A stretch of 7,600 nucleotides of DNA from CAZAYB01 sp964489215. GTDB taxonomy: Bacteria; Planctomycetota; Phycisphaerae; Sedimentisphaerales; Anaerohalosphaeraceae. Below are positions 5,480-7,600 of this stretch, one piece after another; position 1 is the stretch's first letter, and each line of letters opens with the position of its first letter. The notes below the pieces were generated by a model. It worked only from the letters and a program-made list of their open reading frames with translations, was not told where the DNA came from and searched no databases. The DNA lies in NCBI GenBank assembly GCA_964489215.1, contig CAZAYB010000154.1:1-7600 (forward strand). Direction: 5' to 3'. A program made the translations under genes and the position numbers.

Positions 5480-7600
5480 ATGAATAAAAAGTTTATTATT
5501 ACGATCTTACTTGTTTTTGTAACTTTTGGTGTACAGGCTGAGGTCATCTCAGTTGACGTAAGTTCGGGCAAAACCTTTCCCCGTTCGGTCGTGGGCATGA
5601 ACAGGACATTCACTGGAGCGACGGAACTGTTGAATCTGGGAGGTGCCATGCGCGGCCCGGCAGGCGGAGGCAGATGCGATGCTTATGACTGGCAGAAGAA
5701 TACCGGCATAATTCCATATAATGACCCGATTACGCTGGACCTCCTTATCGAAAGCAGGGATTCTGGTTGTGAGCTGCTTTTTTCGGCTAATATGGTAGGG
5801 ACCGGGCCTACGGTTAGACGCCATAGCGATTTTGTGTGGACCAATACAGACATAAATATGCTCACGGAGCTTGCTGCCGATTGGGTTACCTACACCAACT
5901 TTATTGTTCCGAATTACCGTCAGGGCGATACGCTTCCTGCTTCCTATCAGGATATAGTTGACGAGATTACCTGGAGTCCGGCACTGCTTGCCTCAGGAGC
6001 CGCGGCTACTTCGCCCATAGAGTACTGGGAGATCGGTAATGAGGTAGAAATTTATGATGACCCAACCTTTGTTTCCAGGTACAAATCAGTTTCACAGGCT
6101 ATGCTCGCAGTTGACAGTACCATCAAAGTCGGGCCTGCTATTATACCCGCTGCGCCGTGGCAGGATAAACCCATAAGAGCGCTTCTGCAGGATCCTGCTG
6201 CTGTTGTGGATTTTGTGGCAATCCATTCTTATCAGTACCCGAATTTCGGTATGCTCTGGGATGATATAGCTCAGCTCGAACAGGGACTAAGGGGTACATC
6301 GGGTTTTCACAGAGATGAATTCCAGGATATTTATGACATTGTTTTAGCTGACAGGGGAATTGCGGCGGCTGATAATATGGAATATCTTGTGAGTGAGTGG
6401 AATTCGGCCGGCTATAATAATTTTGGCGAACAGAGGTCCATGGCTAATGCCCTCAGTGCCGCTGAAACGATTTTTACTCATGCTGATTTAGGTATAAGAT
6501 TCTCAAATTACTGGGTATTTACCCGGGATGAGGATCATGGTCTTTACGCAGTCGGCAAGGTATTTATGACGCTTGCCAAATACATGGGCGACACACTGGT
6601 TGAGGTATATCCTGATCCGAGTCAGCACTCTACATCCAATCACAGGCTTTACGTAACAAAGGACAGTCTTAGCGGGATGGTAAGTGTATGGGGGCTCAAC
6701 TTCAGCAATGATCAGGACTGGAATGTTTCAGTAGACTTAAATAATGCTCCGGCAGGTAAGTCCGCCACTATTATGACCCTCAAAGGTCTCCAGCAGAAGG
6801 CAGGTCTTAAAACTCTTGATAATCCCGGAGTAACGGAAATTAATTGGCAGGTAAGGAATGCGTCCGGTATGGATTATACCGATTTTGATATTACTGTTCC
6901 TGCCGCGAGTATGGTTGCTGTTGTTATTGATGATGTCTCGGCAGATTATGAAGTTCCCGCTTTTTATGCCGACCGGGACCCTAATTTAGCAGACCAGCCA
7001 GCCTCTTACGCTGATATATACGAGAATACATGGACCGCTTATGAGGTTTCCTCCAATGACGCAGGAGATAAAGACAGTTATGTACCAATGGTGTATTCTT
7101 TCGAATTTGATAAATGGCTCGGCAATTATACCGAATATAACGGCGCTCTTAATAACGCAGTAGTTGATAATTCTGATACGATCACCAGTTATGTTGACGG
7201 TTCTTCTGTTTGTTCAATGGGTGTTCTTGGTTACAAGCCGAGAGTCGAGGCTAAAATTAAGATAGCCGGAACCATAGGATTTAATGATATGGACGGCAGC
7301 ACGGGAGGCACTATTGCTATCAGGAAATTTGAACAGGACGGCAGCAGCACTATTCTTGAAAATATCGCTGTATCAGATGGCGGTGTAATAGATTTAGCAA
7401 GTTATTCATCATTAGCAGAGATCGATCTTGCTTATGGTGATGAAGTTGTTTTTGAAGTATGCGGGTCGACCGCTAATCATGCTTATTTAGCCGATTTTAG
7501 CAATTTGAAGATTATCGATCTGACCTGTGATGTTATAGTCGGCGATATAAACGGCGACTGTTATGTGAACTTAAAGGATTTTTCATTTATAGCTGAAAAA
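5480..7600 (+). CDS. Secreted clan GH-A-type glycoside hydrolase with dockerin-like tail (3' truncated)
   Basis: The frame is open from the ATG at 5480 to the last base, giving 707 codons without a stop. GGAG at 5469-5472 lies 7 bases upstream. Residues 1-20 are a signal peptide, cleaved after GVQA. Residues about 22-375 look like a TIM-barrel glycosidase related to GH39, GH51 or GH79. MRGPAGGGRCDAYDW (57-71) resembles the RxPGG...YxW segment of those families. YWEIGNE (182-188) gives the acid/base Glu188, and LVSEWNSAGYN (303-313) gives the nucleophile Glu306. The 118-residue spacing between the two Glu residues is normal for this clan. Residues about 376-485 are a beta-sandwich typical of these enzymes, 490-680 are an additional beta-rich domain, and 687-707 begin a dockerin-like loop (VGDINGDCYVNLKD). 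It probably cleaves a glycosidic bond in an extracellular polysaccharide, for example an arabinofuranoside, xyloside or uronide link, but I cannot fix the family or substrate. It is tightly linked to the preceding gene and likely co-transcribed with it. Confidence 0.85.
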   Translation, partial: MNKKFIITILLVFVTFGVQAEVISVDVSSGKTFPRSVVGMNRTFTGATELLNLGGAMRGPAGGGRCDAYDWQKNTGIIPYNDPITLDLLIESRDSGCELLFSANMVGTGPTVRRHSDFVWTNTDINMLTELAADWVTYTNFIVPNYRQGDTLPASYQDIVDEITWSPALLASGAAATSPIEYWEIGNEVEIYDDPTFVSRYKSVSQAMLAVDSTIKVGPAIIPAAPWQDKPIRALLQDPAAVVDFVAIHSYQYPNFGMLWDDIAQLEQGLRGTSGFHRDEFQDIYDIVLADRGIAAADNMEYLVSEWNSAGYNNFGEQRSMANALSAAETIFTHADLGIRFSNYWVFTRDEDHGLYAVGKVFMTLAKYMGDTLVEVYPDPSQHSTSNHRLYVTKDSLSGMVSVWGLNFSNDQDWNVSVDLNNAPAGKSATIMTLKGLQQKAGLKTLDNPGVTEINWQVRNASGMDYTDFDITVPAASMVAVVIDDVSADYEVPAFYADRDPNLADQPASYADIYENTWTAYEVSSNDAGDKDSYVPMVYSFEFDKWLGNYTEYNGALNNAVVDNSDTITSYVDGSSVCSMGVLGYKPRVEAKIKIAGTIGFNDMDGSTGGTIAIRKFEQDGSSTILENIAVSDGGVIDLASYSSLAEIDLAYGDEVVFEVCGSTANHAYLADFSNLKIIDLTCDVIVGDINGDCYVNLKDFSFIAEK
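7538..7600 (+). other. Dockerin-like calcium-loop segment, cut by the window edge
   Basis: This encodes residues 687-707 of the glycoside hydrolase. GDINGDCYVNLKD has candidate ligands Asp689, Asn691, Asp693 and Asp700. As in the neighbouring protein, Cys (694) occupies loop position 6, and another Cys (683) lies shortly upstream. The remainder of the tail is outside the window. Confidence 0.72.

Noticed and set aside
5362..5865. Three overlapping minus-strand open frames around the start of the hydrolase gene
   Set aside because: The + strand here has a ribosome binding site, signal peptide and glycosidase motifs in a continuous frame, so the minus frames are shadows.
5350..7600. A classical cellulosome
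   Set aside because: Only single-loop dockerin-like tails are visible, with no cohesin or scaffoldin in the window, so a cellulosome claim is unsupported.

Overview
The window looks like part of a carbohydrate-degradation locus from a bacterium of the Planctomycetota (Phycisphaerae-like) or a related group such as Lentisphaerota or Kiritimatiellota. Four features suggest this: a PEP-CTERM sorting tail, dockerin-like tails of the form GDxxGDCxV, a uroporphyrinogen-decarboxylase-like protein of the type expanded in these groups, and secreted DNRLRE (CBM96-like) proteins beside a LacI-family regulator. The lineage is inferred from these protein styles; there is no rRNA or other marker gene.

All six genes lie on the + strand. 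From left to right they are: the 3' end of an alpha/beta hydrolase of the acetyl-esterase-like type (1-549); a complete UroD/MtaA-family protein (594-1631); a LacI-family regulator (1746-2834) behind a near-consensus sigma-70 promoter with a palindromic candidate operator at the predicted transcription start; a small secreted single-domain DNRLRE protein with a PEP-CTERM tail (2873-3514), followed by a strong Rho-independent terminator; a larger secreted protein with two DNRLRE domains, an unassigned beta-rich domain and a dockerin-like tail (3589-5457); and a secreted glycoside hydrolase of the clan GH-A type, which runs off the right edge just inside its own dockerin-like tail (5480-7600).

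A plausible working model is as follows. The LacI protein senses a sugar and controls its own promoter and probably the genes downstream. The glycoside hydrolase cuts a polysaccharide outside the cytoplasm. The DNRLRE proteins bind the glycan or form part of the surface that holds it. The esterase-like enzyme may remove acyl groups. The UroD-like protein has the zinc-site signature of cobalamin-linked methyltransferases and could handle methyl groups, but this is speculative. No RNA gene, CRISPR array, insertion sequence or origin was seen. No intergenic gap exceeds 114 bases.
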